This document shows, in pieces, positions 1 to 8,924 of a DNA stretch of 32,369 bases (the first letter of the stretch is position 1; each line of letters begins with the position of its first letter). A program made the translations under genes and the position numbers. Under the pieces are notes generated by a model. It was not told the DNA's origin. It worked only from the letters and a program-made list of their open reading frames with translations, and did no database searches. Source of the DNA: Akkermansia muciniphila (GTDB taxonomy: Bacteria > Verrucomicrobiota > Verrucomicrobiia > Verrucomicrobiales > Verrucomicrobiaceae); NCBI GenBank assembly GCA_945863205.1, contig CAMAZK010000020.1:1-32369 (forward strand), given 5' to 3'.

Positions 1-93
1 GGACACTTCCGCACAGCCATAGCCTTTGTCGAGCATCCTGCATCCGCGAAGCCTGCGCTTCTCCATCTCTTTGTGATCACGTTTGGCTGCCAT
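1..93 (-). CDS. Helix-turn-helix / transposase-like protein, N-terminal fragment
   Basis: An open frame starts at the ATG at 93 and runs off the left edge, so only 31 codons are visible. They read MAAKRDHKEMEKRRLRGC and end GYGCAEVS. A charged start followed by R-x-M-L-x-K-G-x-x-x-A-E-V-S resembles the first helix of winged-helix domains in IS630-like transposases and related HTH proteins; this is inferred from pattern only. The ATG lies 36 bases after the stop of the small gene at 130-375, on the same strand, so the two may be co-transcribed. No strong ribosome site stands directly before this ATG. It could equally be a non-mobile HTH regulator; the rest of the protein is outside the window. 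Confidence 0.45.
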   Translation of the reverse strand, partial: MAAKRDHKEMEKRRLRGCRMLDKGYGCAEVS

Positions 94-129
94 GCATTCA
101 GTTTGACATGCCAAATCCTCACTGTCTCC

Positions 130-375
130 TTATTTTACGAGTCTCAATAGTAGCATCGCTCGCCAGCCTTCCAACCGCTTGACACTACGATGTCCTTGAG
201 CCAGCCACCTCTCGATGTTCGCCAGCGGGATGCTCAGCAGTGACGGATCAGCTTCGATCTTGTCCGCGATCAGCCGGAAGCGGTCCGCAGACACCTCATC
301 TCCCGTGCGTTCGGTGCGCGAGTCGAGGTAGGCAAAAGCGGCGGCGGCTGACATGGCGGCATTTTGCCACAGCAC
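130..375 (-). CDS. Small conserved-looking hypothetical protein (81 aa)
   Basis: A complete frame of 81 codons with start ATG at 375; Met8 (codon at 354) is an alternative start. The middle is polar and looks helical, followed by an I-E-R-W-L-A-Q-G-H stretch and a basic R-L-E-G-W-R segment near the C-terminus. There is no signal peptide, membrane segment or cysteine motif. Its composition looks like a real soluble protein rather than a shadow frame, and nothing else is plausible on the other strand here. It precedes the truncated HTH gene by 36 bases on the same strand. I do not recognise a function. A small partner of a mobile-element gene or an antitoxin-like protein are possibilities without direct support. 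Confidence 0.55.
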   Translation of the reverse strand: MLWQNAAMSAAAAFAYLDSRTERTGDEVSADRFRLIADKIEADPSLLSIPLANIERWLAQGHRSVKRLEGWRAMLLLRLVK

Positions 376-456
376 CGGCCTGCCGCCAAGGGGCTTCTTG
401 GCATGAAAAGCGGTGGTGATATGTGGCTTCCTTCCGGTGCGTATGGTTCAGGCCGC

Positions 457-2778
457 ATGAAAACTCTTCTCATCCTCGTCCTGCTCGTCATCACGATTCA
501 AGCGGAGGACTGGGCACAATTCCGGGGCAACAACGGCAGCGGCGTCTCCGCCTCGAAAAACATTCCGCTCGAATTCTCAGCCGACACAAACATCGCATGG
601 AAAGCACGGCTCGGTGACGGTGTCGGCTCCGCCATTGTGAAAAACGGTGTCGTCTATGCCACCGGCATGGCGGGCGATGCCAAAGTCGCGGTGCAGGCCT
701 TTGACGCGGCCACTGGAGCGCCAAAGTGGAAGTCGGAGTTCGACACCGGCACGCTGCCACGCATCACGCCACCGAACAGCCATGCGGCCTCCACTCCGGC
801 CACGGATGGCGAGCGTGTGTATCTGCATTTCAGCACCATCGGCCTGCTCGCTTTCGATTCAGCGACTGGAAAGGAAGTCTGGCGCTACTCGATGCCGCGT
901 CCGGCTTATTTGATGGACTGGGGCGCGGCCGCGTCGCCCATCGTGCGTGAGGGCCTGGTCATCTTCTGCCAGGACGACGACCTCGCGCCCTTCCTCGTCG
1001 CCGTCGATGCCAAGACGGGCAAAGAAAAGTGGAAGACACTGCGCAAGGACATGCTCGCCGGTTATGCGCTGCCCGTGTTGTGCGAGGCGAATGGCCGCAC
1101 CGATCTCGTTGTCGCCGGCAGTGGCAAGATGAAGGGCTACGATCCCGCCACCGGCAAGGAACTCTGGACCTGCAACACGCTGCTGCGCACCATCATGACC
1201 TCGCCCGTCGTTCATGACGGCGTCATTTACATCGCCGTGCAGAGCTATGGCGATGCCACGCGCACGCTGAAACACGCACTGCTCGAGTGGCTGGACACGA
1301 ACCAGGACAGAATCCTCGCCCGCGACGAGACACCGAAAGAATTTCACGAACGATTCGACGCGTCCGACAAGAACAAGAACGGCCTCATTGATGCCGATGA
1401 GATCGACACCGCCTTCCAAAGCCCCGACAACATGGCCGCCGGCGGAAACATCATCCAGGCCATCAAAGGAGGTGGCAGCGGCGATGTGACCAAGACGCAT
1501 GTGCTCTGGAATCTCGATCACAAGTCGCCCTCGAACCTTTCCTCGCCGTTGTTCTACAACGACCGTCTCTACCTCGTGAAAGGCGGGGGCATGTCGAGCT
1601 GCTACGAGGCGAAGGATGGCAAGACGCTGTGGGATCGCACTCGCCTCGGCAATTTCGGCGATTACTTCGCCTCGCCCGTCGCTGCGGATGGCAAGGTGTT
1701 CATCGCAGGCAAGAACGGCTTCGTCGTCGTGCTGGAGGATGGCCCGGAATTGAAAGTGCTCGCAAAAAATGACATCGGCGAGGAGATCATCGCCACACCG
1801 AGCATCGCTGACGGCCGGCTTTATGTGCGCACCCGTGAAAATCTCTTCTGCGTGGCCGCAGGCGGCTCGAAGGCCGTGCTGGCGGAGAACGCAGCGATGT
1901 CCACCACGATAGAGATCACCTCGCAGCCTGTCAGCGGCTCCCGCGTCTGGAATGGCTACACCGGCAACGCGATGGGCCAGGAGTCATGGAGCGAGGGCGA
2001 GCTGGAAATGCGCCTCCAACAACTTAAAAAGCTCGGCTACACCACCATCGCGATTCCGAAGGCCGTCGCGCCCTTCACGCCGATTCGCGTCGATGGCGAC
2101 ACTGGTGGTCGCAAAGCCTTCCGAGGCGCGAAAACCTTCGAAAATCCCGAGGTGGCCGCCATCACTGACCGTTTCCGTGAAAAAGCCGCGAAGCTCGGTT
2201 TTGAGATCGTCACAGCCGAGCCGGTGGAGGCCTCGGTGCTTCCGAAAAACGACTTCCGCGACGAAAAAGCCCTCAGTGACCTCGTCACGCCAATGTGTGG
2301 CGAAGGCGTGGCCGAGCGCATGTGGCTTGGCTTCCAGGCCATCGACAAAGCCGCGCAGCTCATCGCAAAAAACGATCCCAAACTCGGCGTGCCAGCGCCG
2401 GACATGCTGCTGCGTCATTTGAACTCGAAGGGGGCACCGCCCGCTTGGCTCACCGAGGTCAAAACGCTCTACACCACCGCGATGAACGAGATGTATCGCG
2501 CCAACACCCGCGCCCGCGAAGGCTCGCGCAGCTTCACGCTCTACAACGCGAAGCGTCTGGAGTTCACCTTCCATTTCATCAGCGCCATCGAGTCCCTCTA
2601 TAAATCCCACGATCCCGCCACCCGCGCAGAATCCCTCGAAGCCGCGATGGAGTCCGTTTACAACTCGCTCAATTCCTACTCCGACGTGGCACGCGACTCC
2701 AGTGACCGAGGTGCCATCGCCTTGCTGAACGAATACGGCTACCGTCCGCTAGTGAAGACTGTCAAAGGCAGCAAGTGA
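457..2778 (+). CDS. Exported PQQ-type beta-propeller protein with EF-hand pair and helical C-terminal domain
   Basis: I chose the ATG at 457 (773 aa) over an in-frame ATG at 364 because it begins directly with a signal peptide (MKTLLILVLLVITIQA, then EDW). Residues 17-480 carry repeated propeller blades of the PQQ-like type: W-A-Q-F-R-G at the start and recurring A-x-D-x-x-T-G-K-x-x-W motifs. Two canonical 12-residue EF-hand loops interrupt the propeller at D280-E291 and D304-E315, with D, N, D and E at the expected ligand positions. Residues about 480-773 form a separate, mostly helical region that is not propeller-like. The protein is probably periplasmic or extracellular. Verrucomicrobia and planctomycetes have many such PQQ-like propellers; most are not proven quinoprotein dehydrogenases, and no dehydrogenase active site was recognised here. 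Substrate unknown. Confidence 0.85.
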   Translation: MKTLLILVLLVITIQAEDWAQFRGNNGSGVSASKNIPLEFSADTNIAWKARLGDGVGSAIVKNGVVYATGMAGDAKVAVQAFDAATGAPKWKSEFDTGTLPRITPPNSHAASTPATDGERVYLHFSTIGLLAFDSATGKEVWRYSMPRPAYLMDWGAAASPIVREGLVIFCQDDDLAPFLVAVDAKTGKEKWKTLRKDMLAGYALPVLCEANGRTDLVVAGSGKMKGYDPATGKELWTCNTLLRTIMTSPVVHDGVIYIAVQSYGDATRTLKHALLEWLDTNQDRILARDETPKEFHERFDASDKNKNGLIDADEIDTAFQSPDNMAAGGNIIQAIKGGGSGDVTKTHVLWNLDHKSPSNLSSPLFYNDRLYLVKGGGMSSCYEAKDGKTLWDRTRLGNFGDYFASPVAADGKVFIAGKNGFVVVLEDGPELKVLAKNDIGEEIIATPSIADGRLYVRTRENLFCVAAGGSKAVLAENAAMSTTIEITSQPVSGSRVWNGYTGNAMGQESWSEGELEMRLQQLKKLGYTTIAIPKAVAPFTPIRVDGDTGGRKAFRGAKTFENPEVAAITDRFREKAAKLGFEIVTAEPVEASVLPKNDFRDEKALSDLVTPMCGEGVAERMWLGFQAIDKAAQLIAKNDPKLGVPAPDMLLRHLNSKGAPPAWLTEVKTLYTTAMNEMYRANTRAREGSRSFTLYNAKRLEFTFHFISAIESLYKSHDPATRAESLEAAMESVYNSLNSYSDVARDSSDRGAIALLNEYGYRPLVKTVKGSK

Positions 2779-3114
2779 ACTCTACCTCAAAGCGGCCCGA
2801 AGGGCCGCAGGAGTCCAGCCCAGGGCGCAAGCCCTGGGTTTGCATCGACAAACAATGCGCATGAAGGGAGCGCTCTGAAGGAGCGCGGGAACGATCCCGC
2901 AGATGCACATGCTCCCGCGCCCATTCAGGGCGCGACCTTGGGGAAATGCGGCGCTTGGCCTGAAAACTCAGGACTGGCGTCCTGGGCTGAGTCCTGCGGG
3001 CCTTTGGCCCGCGTCTGACGCGTTGCGCCCGCTTCTTTGATTACCTCCCGGCATGAACTTGTGAAGCAACCGGCATTGGCGGAATGGACCCCGATGCCGC
3101 AGTATCGCAGTGTC
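2779..3114. repeat. Intergenic cluster of six perfect hairpins
   Basis: This 336-base gap holds no convincing gene. It contains a run of short perfect palindromes with 3-5 base loops: 2792-2808 (7-bp stem, GAA loop), 2819-2838 (8-bp stem, GCAA loop), 2870-2886 (6-bp stem), 2885-2900 (6-bp stem, ACGA loop), 2969-2984 (6-bp stem, TGGC loop) and 2996-3012 (7-bp stem, TTT loop). Two adjacent hairpins share their edge. None is followed by a T-run, so they are not classic intrinsic terminators. This style of stem-rich intergenic DNA is familiar from Verrucomicrobia and planctomycetes, where such units occur in many copies; that is recollection, not a search result. Confidence 0.7.
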
Positions 3115-3903
3115 ATGAATCGCAGACAGCTTCTCTTCAACGCAGGCCTCCTGCTCCCGGCGGCGGGCTGCCACAGCGTCCCAACTTCAAACTCCACTCC
3201 GATGAAACTCAAACTCCGCAAATCCAACGAACGCGGCCACGCCGACCACGGCTGGCTCGACAGCTATCACACCTTCAGCTTTGCCGACTACTACGATCCG
3301 GCGCACATGGGCTTCCGCAGCCTGCGGGTCATCAATCAGGACGTCATCGCCGCTGGCGCAGGCTTTCCCACGCATCCGCATCGCGACATGGAAATCTTCA
3401 GCTACATCCTCTACGGGGCGCTGGAGCACAAAGACAGCATGGGAAACGGTCGCGTGCTCAAGCCCGGCCAGATCCAGCTGATGAGCGCCGGCAGCGGCGT
3501 GACGCACAGCGAATTCAATCCGTCGAAAACCGAGCCTGGCAGCCTGCTGCAAATCTGGATTCGCCCGCGTCAGAACGGCCTGAAACCCAGCTACACCGAG
3601 TGGCACCCGAAACCCGAGCATGAAACAGCCGAGAAGGTGCTTGTCATTTCCAGCGATGGCCGCGAAGGCAGCGCCACCATCCATCAGGATGCCGACATCT
3701 ACCGCGTGCGTCTTGGCGCAGGAAAATCCACCTCGCACGAAGTCCGCGCCGGTCGCGGTGCTTGGCTCCAGCTCATCAAAGGCAGCGTCAGTGTGAATGG
3801 CACCCCGCTGAATCCCGGCGACGCCGCCAGCACCGACGACGCTGGCATCTTCACCCTCACCGCCAGCGCAGACGCGGAGGCCCTCCTCTTCGACCTCGCT
3901 TAA
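3115..3903 (+). CDS. Pirin family protein (YhhW-like), exported lipoprotein form
   Basis: The product of 262 aa closely follows the E. coli YhhW pattern: N-E-R-G-H-A-D-H-G-W-L-D-S, the cupin core and a C-terminal V-L-L-F-D-L. The pirin metal site is intact, with H87 and H89 (H-P-H-R) and H131 and E133 (V-T-H-S-E-F). Members bind iron or another metal; YhhW has quercetin 2,3-dioxygenase activity in vitro. The chosen ATG at 3115 adds 29 residues before the position equivalent to the YhhW start (Met30, codon at 3202). This extension has RRQLL near the start, a hydrophobic stretch and P-A-A-G-C19, so it reads as a Tat-like lipoprotein signal. DoxX follows after 25 bases, probably in one operon. 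An ATG at 3037 also lies in frame but adds only non-signal sequence. Confidence 0.88.
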   Translation: MNRRQLLFNAGLLLPAAGCHSVPTSNSTPMKLKLRKSNERGHADHGWLDSYHTFSFADYYDPAHMGFRSLRVINQDVIAAGAGFPTHPHRDMEIFSYILYGALEHKDSMGNGRVLKPGQIQLMSAGSGVTHSEFNPSKTEPGSLLQIWIRPRQNGLKPSYTEWHPKPEHETAEKVLVISSDGREGSATIHQDADIYRVRLGAGKSTSHEVRAGRGAWLQLIKGSVSVNGTPLNPGDAASTDDAGIFTLTASADAEALLFDLA

Positions 3904-3928
3904 CGCATCCCAACCACCGCAAACTCCC

Positions 3929-4318
3929 ATGAAACTCCTCTCCACCCTTGCCTCCGTCCTCCTCGGTCTCGCCTTCATCACCTTCGGCGCGAACTTCTTC
4001 CTCAACTTCATCCCGATGCCCGCTGATCCATCGCCAGCGGATGCGCCGCACAAGCTCTTCATGGCCGCGATGTTCCCCACGGGCTACCTGGCCTTCGTGA
4101 AGGTGCTGGAGGTCCTCGGCGGCCTGCTCGTCGCTTTGCCAAAAACGCGTAACATCGGCCTTCTGGTGCTCGGGCCCATCATCGTGAACATCCTCGCCTT
4201 CCACATCTTCCTCACCAAAGGCGCCGGCCTCACCGATCCGCCCATCCTCGTCATCTGCGGCCTCTCCGCCTTCCTGCTTCTCTCGGAGCGCAAGGCTTGG
4301 TTCGGACTGGTGAAGTGA
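3929..4318 (+). CDS. DoxX-like small integral membrane protein
   Basis: 129 aa with four hydrophobic segments at about 5-28, 55-73, 78-96 and 104-120, the usual DoxX/DoxD-like four-helix layout. The first helix contains G-L-A-F-I-T-F-G-A-N, and helix 2 has K-V-L-E-V-L-G-G-L-L, a motif common in DoxX-family proteins. Members are inner-membrane proteins tied loosely to thiol or oxidative stress, but the reaction is not established for this branch. It starts 25 bases after the pirin stop and runs the same way, so the pair is probably one transcript. Its end faces the end of the outer-membrane factor gene at 4364 with 45 bases between, and no clear terminator hairpin is visible there. Confidence 0.8.
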   Translation: MKLLSTLASVLLGLAFITFGANFFLNFIPMPADPSPADAPHKLFMAAMFPTGYLAFVKVLEVLGGLLVALPKTRNIGLLVLGPIIVNILAFHIFLTKGAGLTDPPILVICGLSAFLLLSERKAWFGLVK

Positions 4319-4363
4319 AAATTGCGGCGCAGAGGCTGTGGATCGCCCATTCGATCTTCTACA

Positions 4364-5782
4364 TCATTTCCAGCCGCCACCGAGGCTGCGGTAGAGATCG
4401 ACTTGGGCGGTGAGGAGGTCGAGTTGGGCACGCATGGCTGCGAGTTCGGCTGCGAAGAGCTGCTGGTCGTTGTAGAGCACTTCCAGGTAGCTGGTGGTGC
4501 CGTTTTCATAGTTCTGGCGGATGAGGGCCAGGGCCTCGCGACGGGCGGTGACGACTTTGTTCTGAGCGGCGACGTAGGAGCCGCTCGTTTCTTTGTCGAT
4601 CAGCGCATTGGATACGTCTCGCAAGCCATTGAGCACGGCTTGGCGGTACTGGGCGACGGCTTCGGCATGGGCTGCTTTGCTGCCGCGCAGAGCGGCCATG
4701 AGGCGGCCTCCGGTGAAAATGGGCACGCTCACGCTGGGGCCGACCTGCCAGAGGCGAGAGGGATTTTGGAAGAGATTGCTGAATTCTTTGCTCCGCAGTC
4801 CAGCGCTTGCAGTGAGGCTGAAAGTTGGAAAAAGCTGCGCTTTGGCGACGCCTATGTTTGCGGTGGCGGCGATGAGGTTTTGCTCCGCAGCGACGAGATC
4901 GGGGCGACGGCGAAGGATGTCCGAGGGCAGACCAGCAGGCGCCTGAGCGACAAGGGACGGACTCAGGCCTGCTCCGCGCCGAACGGAGCCTGGGGCGCGT
5001 CCTAGGAGGGCACTGAGCTGATTTTCGAGCTGGCCGATGCCTTTTTGAATTTGGGTGATGGTGGCTTCGGTTTCGGCGACGAGCACCTCGGCCTGTTTCA
5101 CATCGGTAAGGGCCGCTTGGCCGCCATTTTTGCGTGTGTTGACGAGTTCGAGGGATTTGTTCCGTGCGTCCAACGTGCGACGGGCTATGGCGAGTTCGGC
5201 GTCGAGTTCACGTAGGGTGAGGTAGCCCGTGGCGATGCCGGCGATGAGTCCGATCTGGACCTGACGCTGCGCTTCTTGGCTGGCAAGATGCTGTGCGCGT
5301 GCGGCATCGGTAGCACTGCGAATTTTGCCCCAGAAGTCAACTTCGTAGCTCAACAGGGAAAGGCCCATTCCCGCGCTGCGATGGCTGATTTCGGTAGGCA
5401 AGGGCAGACGGGCACCGCCAGCGGTGGATCGTGAGATGTCGGTGACTTGTTCATCAAAACTCGCGCCGATGCTCGGCCAGAGGCGCGCTTTGGTGGCCTG
5501 AAACTGCTCTTGGGCCTGGAGCACGCGGGCAGCGGCGGCTTGCAGGTCCTGATTGGCGGCCAAAGCGTCGTCAATGAGCGAGCGCAGCGTCGCGTCGCGG
5601 AAAACGGTGCGCCATTCGAGATCGCCCAGGCTGGTGCCGCTGTATTTCGAGTGCCTTCCTTCAAAGCGGAAGCTCGAAGGTGTTGCAGTTTCCGGCGGCA
5701 TGTAACGTGGACCCACCTTGCAACTGGCGAGCGTGGTGGCGACGAGAGCGGTGACGATAAAAGGACGCGAGGGCATGAACAT
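4364..5782 (-). CDS. RND efflux outer-membrane lipoprotein (NodT/OprM family)
   Basis: 472 aa from the ATG at 5782; Met3 at 5776 is an equally good start. An in-frame upstream extension into the pump gene was rejected because it is arginine-rich shadow sequence. The N-terminus is a lipoprotein signal ending L-A-S-C21, followed by K-V-G-P-R-Y, the classic start of NodT-family proteins. The body shows two long coiled-coil repeats rich in A, Q and L (for example A-A-R-V-L-Q-A-Q-E-Q-F), as expected for the trimeric TolC-type channel, plus the R-R-P-D-L-V-A-A-E motif in the second half. It is the last gene of the efflux operon, 8 bases after the pump stop. It provides the outer-membrane exit duct. 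Confidence 0.93.
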   Translation of the reverse strand: MFMPSRPFIVTALVATTLASCKVGPRYMPPETATPSSFRFEGRHSKYSGTSLGDLEWRTVFRDATLRSLIDDALAANQDLQAAAARVLQAQEQFQATKARLWPSIGASFDEQVTDISRSTAGGARLPLPTEISHRSAGMGLSLLSYEVDFWGKIRSATDAARAQHLASQEAQRQVQIGLIAGIATGYLTLRELDAELAIARRTLDARNKSLELVNTRKNGGQAALTDVKQAEVLVAETEATITQIQKGIGQLENQLSALLGRAPGSVRRGAGLSPSLVAQAPAGLPSDILRRRPDLVAAEQNLIAATANIGVAKAQLFPTFSLTASAGLRSKEFSNLFQNPSRLWQVGPSVSVPIFTGGRLMAALRGSKAAHAEAVAQYRQAVLNGLRDVSNALIDKETSGSYVAAQNKVVTARREALALIRQNYENGTTSYLEVLYNDQQLFAAELAAMRAQLDLLTAQVDLYRSLGGGWK

Positions 5783-5790
5783 GCGATGAT

Positions 5791-8700
5791 TTAAGCGGTG
5801 GTGGCCTTCTTCTCCCGTGAGCTCAGGCGCATCACGAAGGCGTAGCAGGCGGGGATGAGGAAGACGCCGATGACGGTGGCGAGGGTCATGCCGAAGACGA
5901 CGGCGGTGCCCATGACTTTGCGGGACTCGGCGCCGGAGCCGGTGGCCATGGCGAGGGGCACGGCACCGAGGATGAAAGCGAGTGAGGTCATCAAAATCGG
6001 CCGCAGACGCAGGCGGGCACCTTCGATGGCGGCTTGCATCCATGGCATGCCTTTTTCGTGCTCCATCTTGGCGAATTCGACGATGAGGATGGCGTTCTTG
6101 GCGGCCAGGCCGATGAGCATGATGATGCCGATCTGAGCATACAGATTGTTGGCAAAGCCCCGCGTTAGCAGGCCGATGAAGGTGCCCAGCACGACGAGTG
6201 GTGTGGCGAGCAGCACACTGAAGGGCAGCGACCAGCTCTCATACTGCGCGGCGAGCAGCAGGAAGACGAAGATCATCGCCAGACCGAAGATGAAGACGGC
6301 TTGGCCCTCGGCCTTCTTTTCCTGATAGGTGAGGCCGGTCCACTCGATGGCAAAGCCGGGTGTGAGCACTTGCTTGGCTACGTCTTCGATGGCCGCAACG
6401 GCATCGGCCGAGCTGTAGCCGAGTCCGGGGGCGCCGCTGATTTCGGCGGCACGGAAGAGATTGTAGCGCGTGGTGAAGGCGGGGCCGCTGGTGGGACGGA
6501 TGGTGATGAGCGTGTCCAGCGGGATCATTTTTCCATCGCTGTTGCGCACATAGAGGCGGGAGATGTCTTCGGGCTTCGCAGTGAAGTCGGCTTCGGCTTG
6601 CAGGAAGACGCGGTATCCACGGCCAAAGCGGTTGAAGTCGTTCACGTAGGCGCCGCCGAGGCAGGCCTGGAGCGTTGAATACACATCCGTGATGGTCACA
6701 CCGAGGACGCGGCATTTTTCGCGATCGAGGTCCACCTTGACCTGCGGCACTTGTGGGCGGAAACCGGTGAAGATGCGGGAAAGCTCAGGCCGCTTCTGGG
6801 CTTCGGCGATGAAGGTCTTTGTCATCGCTGCGAGATCATCCACGCTGCCACCCGAGCGATCTTGGAGCATGACGGTGAAGCCGGAGGCATTGCCGTATCC
6901 AGGCAGCGCGGGCGGGCCAAAGGGCACGACGCGGACCTCGGGGATCGGGTGACACTTCTCCATGATTTGACGCATGATACCGCGCACGTGTGTCATGCGA
7001 GTGGTGCGTTCTTTCCATTCTTTGAGGCTGACAAAGAAGGTGATGGCGTTCGAGGAGCTGACGCCGGTCAGCGTGTTGAAGCCAGTGATGTTCAGGTAGG
7101 AGTGGATGCCTTCCGTTTGGTTCAAAACGGCCTCGATCTGGCGGCTCACGGCGTCAGAGCGTTGCAGCGAGGCGGCATCGGGCAACTCCGCCGCGATGAA
7201 GAAATAGCCTTTGTCCTCATCGGGGATGAACCCGGAGGGCACGATCTTGCCCAAGGCCACGATGCCTGCCACCGCCGCCACCAGGATGAGCATTGTCCGA
7301 GCGGAGCGTCGAACCAAATAACCGACCACACCCGTGTAACCTGCCGTCATGGCATCGAATGCACGGTTGAAGAGACCGAAGGCCTTGCCGAGCACGCCTT
7401 TCGCGGGCTGCGGTGGCCGGAGCAACAAAGCGGCCAGCGCAGGACTGAGCGTGAGCGCATTGATGGCGGAGAAAATAACTGAAGCAGCGATGGTGATGGC
7501 GAACTGCTGATAAAGCGTGCCGGTGAGTCCCGGCATGAACGCGACAGGCACGAACACCGCGCAAAGGATGAGAGCGATGGCGACCACCGGGCCGCTCACT
7601 TCCTTCATGGCCTTGCGTGTGGCCTCCGCGGGCGAGTGTCCGTGCTCCAGGTGGTGCATGACGGCCTCGACGACGACGATGGCATCATCCACCACGATGC
7701 CGATGGCCAGCACGAGGCCGAAAAGCGTGAGCGTATTCACCGTGAAGCCCAGCAGCGGGAAAACCATAAAAGTGCCGAGCAAGGCCACCGGCACGGTGAG
7801 CATGGGAATGAGCGTGGCGCGGAAACTCTGCAAAAACAGGAACACCACGAGGATCACGAGCACCACAGCCTCAAACAGCGTGTGCACGATGGACTCCATG
7901 GACGCCGTGATAGGCAACGTGGAGTCCAAAACGATCTGCGACTCCATGTCCGGCGGAAATCTGGCCTCCAGCGCGGTGAGCTGCTTTTTGATCTCCCCCG
8001 CCGTGGCGAGCGCATTGGCTCCTGGAGCCAAATAAATGCCCAAAGCCGATGCGGGTGCCCCATTGAGGCTGGCTGTGCTCTTGTAGTTCTGTGAACCGAA
8101 CTCGATGCGGGCCACATCCTTGACCTTGATCTGCGAACCATCCGACGCTGAGCGGATGATGATGTTTTCAAACTCCTCCGGCTCCTCCAGCAGGCCACTG
8201 GCGACGATGTTGTATTGAAACTCCTGTCCTTTCCGAGCTGGCTCTGCACCAACGATGCCAGCTGCGGCCTGCACATTCTGCTCACGAATCGCGGAGATCA
8301 CATCGGATGCCGTGAGGCCCAATGAAGCGAGGCGATCCGGGTTCACCCAGATGCGCATGGCGTAGTCCTGAGCCGTGAAATTTTTCACCTCACCGACGCC
8401 GGGGATACGAGCCAGCGCATCGGTGATATTGATCGTGGCGTAGTTCGAAAGGAACATCGCATCATACGTGCCCTTCGGCGACACGAGGCCGATGACCATC
8501 AAAATGTCCGGGCTGGAGCGCTTCACGGTCACGCCTTCTTTGTTCACCGATTCCGGCAGCCGTGGAAAGGCGAGGCTGGCTCGGTTCTGCACGTTGACCT
8601 GGTTCAAACTCGGATTGGTGCCGATGTCGAAAGTGGCGCTCATGTTCAGCGAGCCATCGGCTGCGTTCACGGACTTCAGGTAGAGCATGTTCTCCACGCC

Positions 8701-8910
8701 ATTGATCTGTGCTTCGAGCGGCGTGGCCACGGAAGCCTCCACGGCCTCAGAGGTGGCGCCTCGGTAATTCGTGGTGACGTTCACCACTGGTGGCGAGACG
8801 TCAGGATATTCTGAAATGGGCAATCCCGTGAGCGTGAACAGCCCCACGATGACCATGAGGATGGAAAGAACCATCGCCACAATGGGGCGTCGGATAAAGA
8901 AGTCGGCCAT
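5791..8910 (-). CDS. RND efflux pump, inner-membrane permease (HAE1/AcrB type)
   Basis: 1,039 aa, full length for the hydrophobe/amphiphile efflux-1 family. The start MADFFIRRPIVAMVLSI is typical. The proton-relay acidic pair is present in TM4 at D408-D409 (G-I-V-V-D-D-A-I), and the conserved lysine lies near residue 940 in G-L-A-A-K-N-A-I-L-I. Two large periplasmic loops follow TM1 and TM7, as expected. The protein forms a trimer that drives drug or toxic compound export by proton antiport. It sits between the adaptor (14 bases upstream) and the outer-membrane factor (8 bases downstream), a complete tripartite system. Similarity appears closest to the MexF/AcrB-like branch, but the substrates cannot be read from sequence. 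Confidence 0.97.
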   Translation of the reverse strand: MADFFIRRPIVAMVLSILMVIVGLFTLTGLPISEYPDVSPPVVNVTTNYRGATSEAVEASVATPLEAQINGVENMLYLKSVNAADGSLNMSATFDIGTNPSLNQVNVQNRASLAFPRLPESVNKEGVTVKRSSPDILMVIGLVSPKGTYDAMFLSNYATINITDALARIPGVGEVKNFTAQDYAMRIWVNPDRLASLGLTASDVISAIREQNVQAAAGIVGAEPARKGQEFQYNIVASGLLEEPEEFENIIIRSASDGSQIKVKDVARIEFGSQNYKSTASLNGAPASALGIYLAPGANALATAGEIKKQLTALEARFPPDMESQIVLDSTLPITASMESIVHTLFEAVVLVILVVFLFLQSFRATLIPMLTVPVALLGTFMVFPLLGFTVNTLTLFGLVLAIGIVVDDAIVVVEAVMHHLEHGHSPAEATRKAMKEVSGPVVAIALILCAVFVPVAFMPGLTGTLYQQFAITIAASVIFSAINALTLSPALAALLLRPPQPAKGVLGKAFGLFNRAFDAMTAGYTGVVGYLVRRSARTMLILVAAVAGIVALGKIVPSGFIPDEDKGYFFIAAELPDAASLQRSDAVSRQIEAVLNQTEGIHSYLNITGFNTLTGVSSSNAITFFVSLKEWKERTTRMTHVRGIMRQIMEKCHPIPEVRVVPFGPPALPGYGNASGFTVMLQDRSGGSVDDLAAMTKTFIAEAQKRPELSRIFTGFRPQVPQVKVDLDREKCRVLGVTITDVYSTLQACLGGAYVNDFNRFGRGYRVFLQAEADFTAKPEDISRLYVRNSDGKMIPLDTLITIRPTSGPAFTTRYNLFRAAEISGAPGLGYSSADAVAAIEDVAKQVLTPGFAIEWTGLTYQEKKAEGQAVFIFGLAMIFVFLLLAAQYESWSLPFSVLLATPLVVLGTFIGLLTRGFANNLYAQIGIIMLIGLAAKNAILIVEFAKMEHEKGMPWMQAAIEGARLRLRPILMTSLAFILGAVPLAMATGSGAESRKVMGTAVVFGMTLATVIGVFLIPACYAFVMRLSSREKKATTA

Positions 8911-8924
8911 GATCTGTAAAGCGG

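Noticed and set aside
5783-6043. N-terminal extension of the outer-membrane factor gene
   Set aside because: The extra 87 residues are arginine/histidine-rich shadow sequence of the pump gene; the lipoprotein signal starts at 5782.
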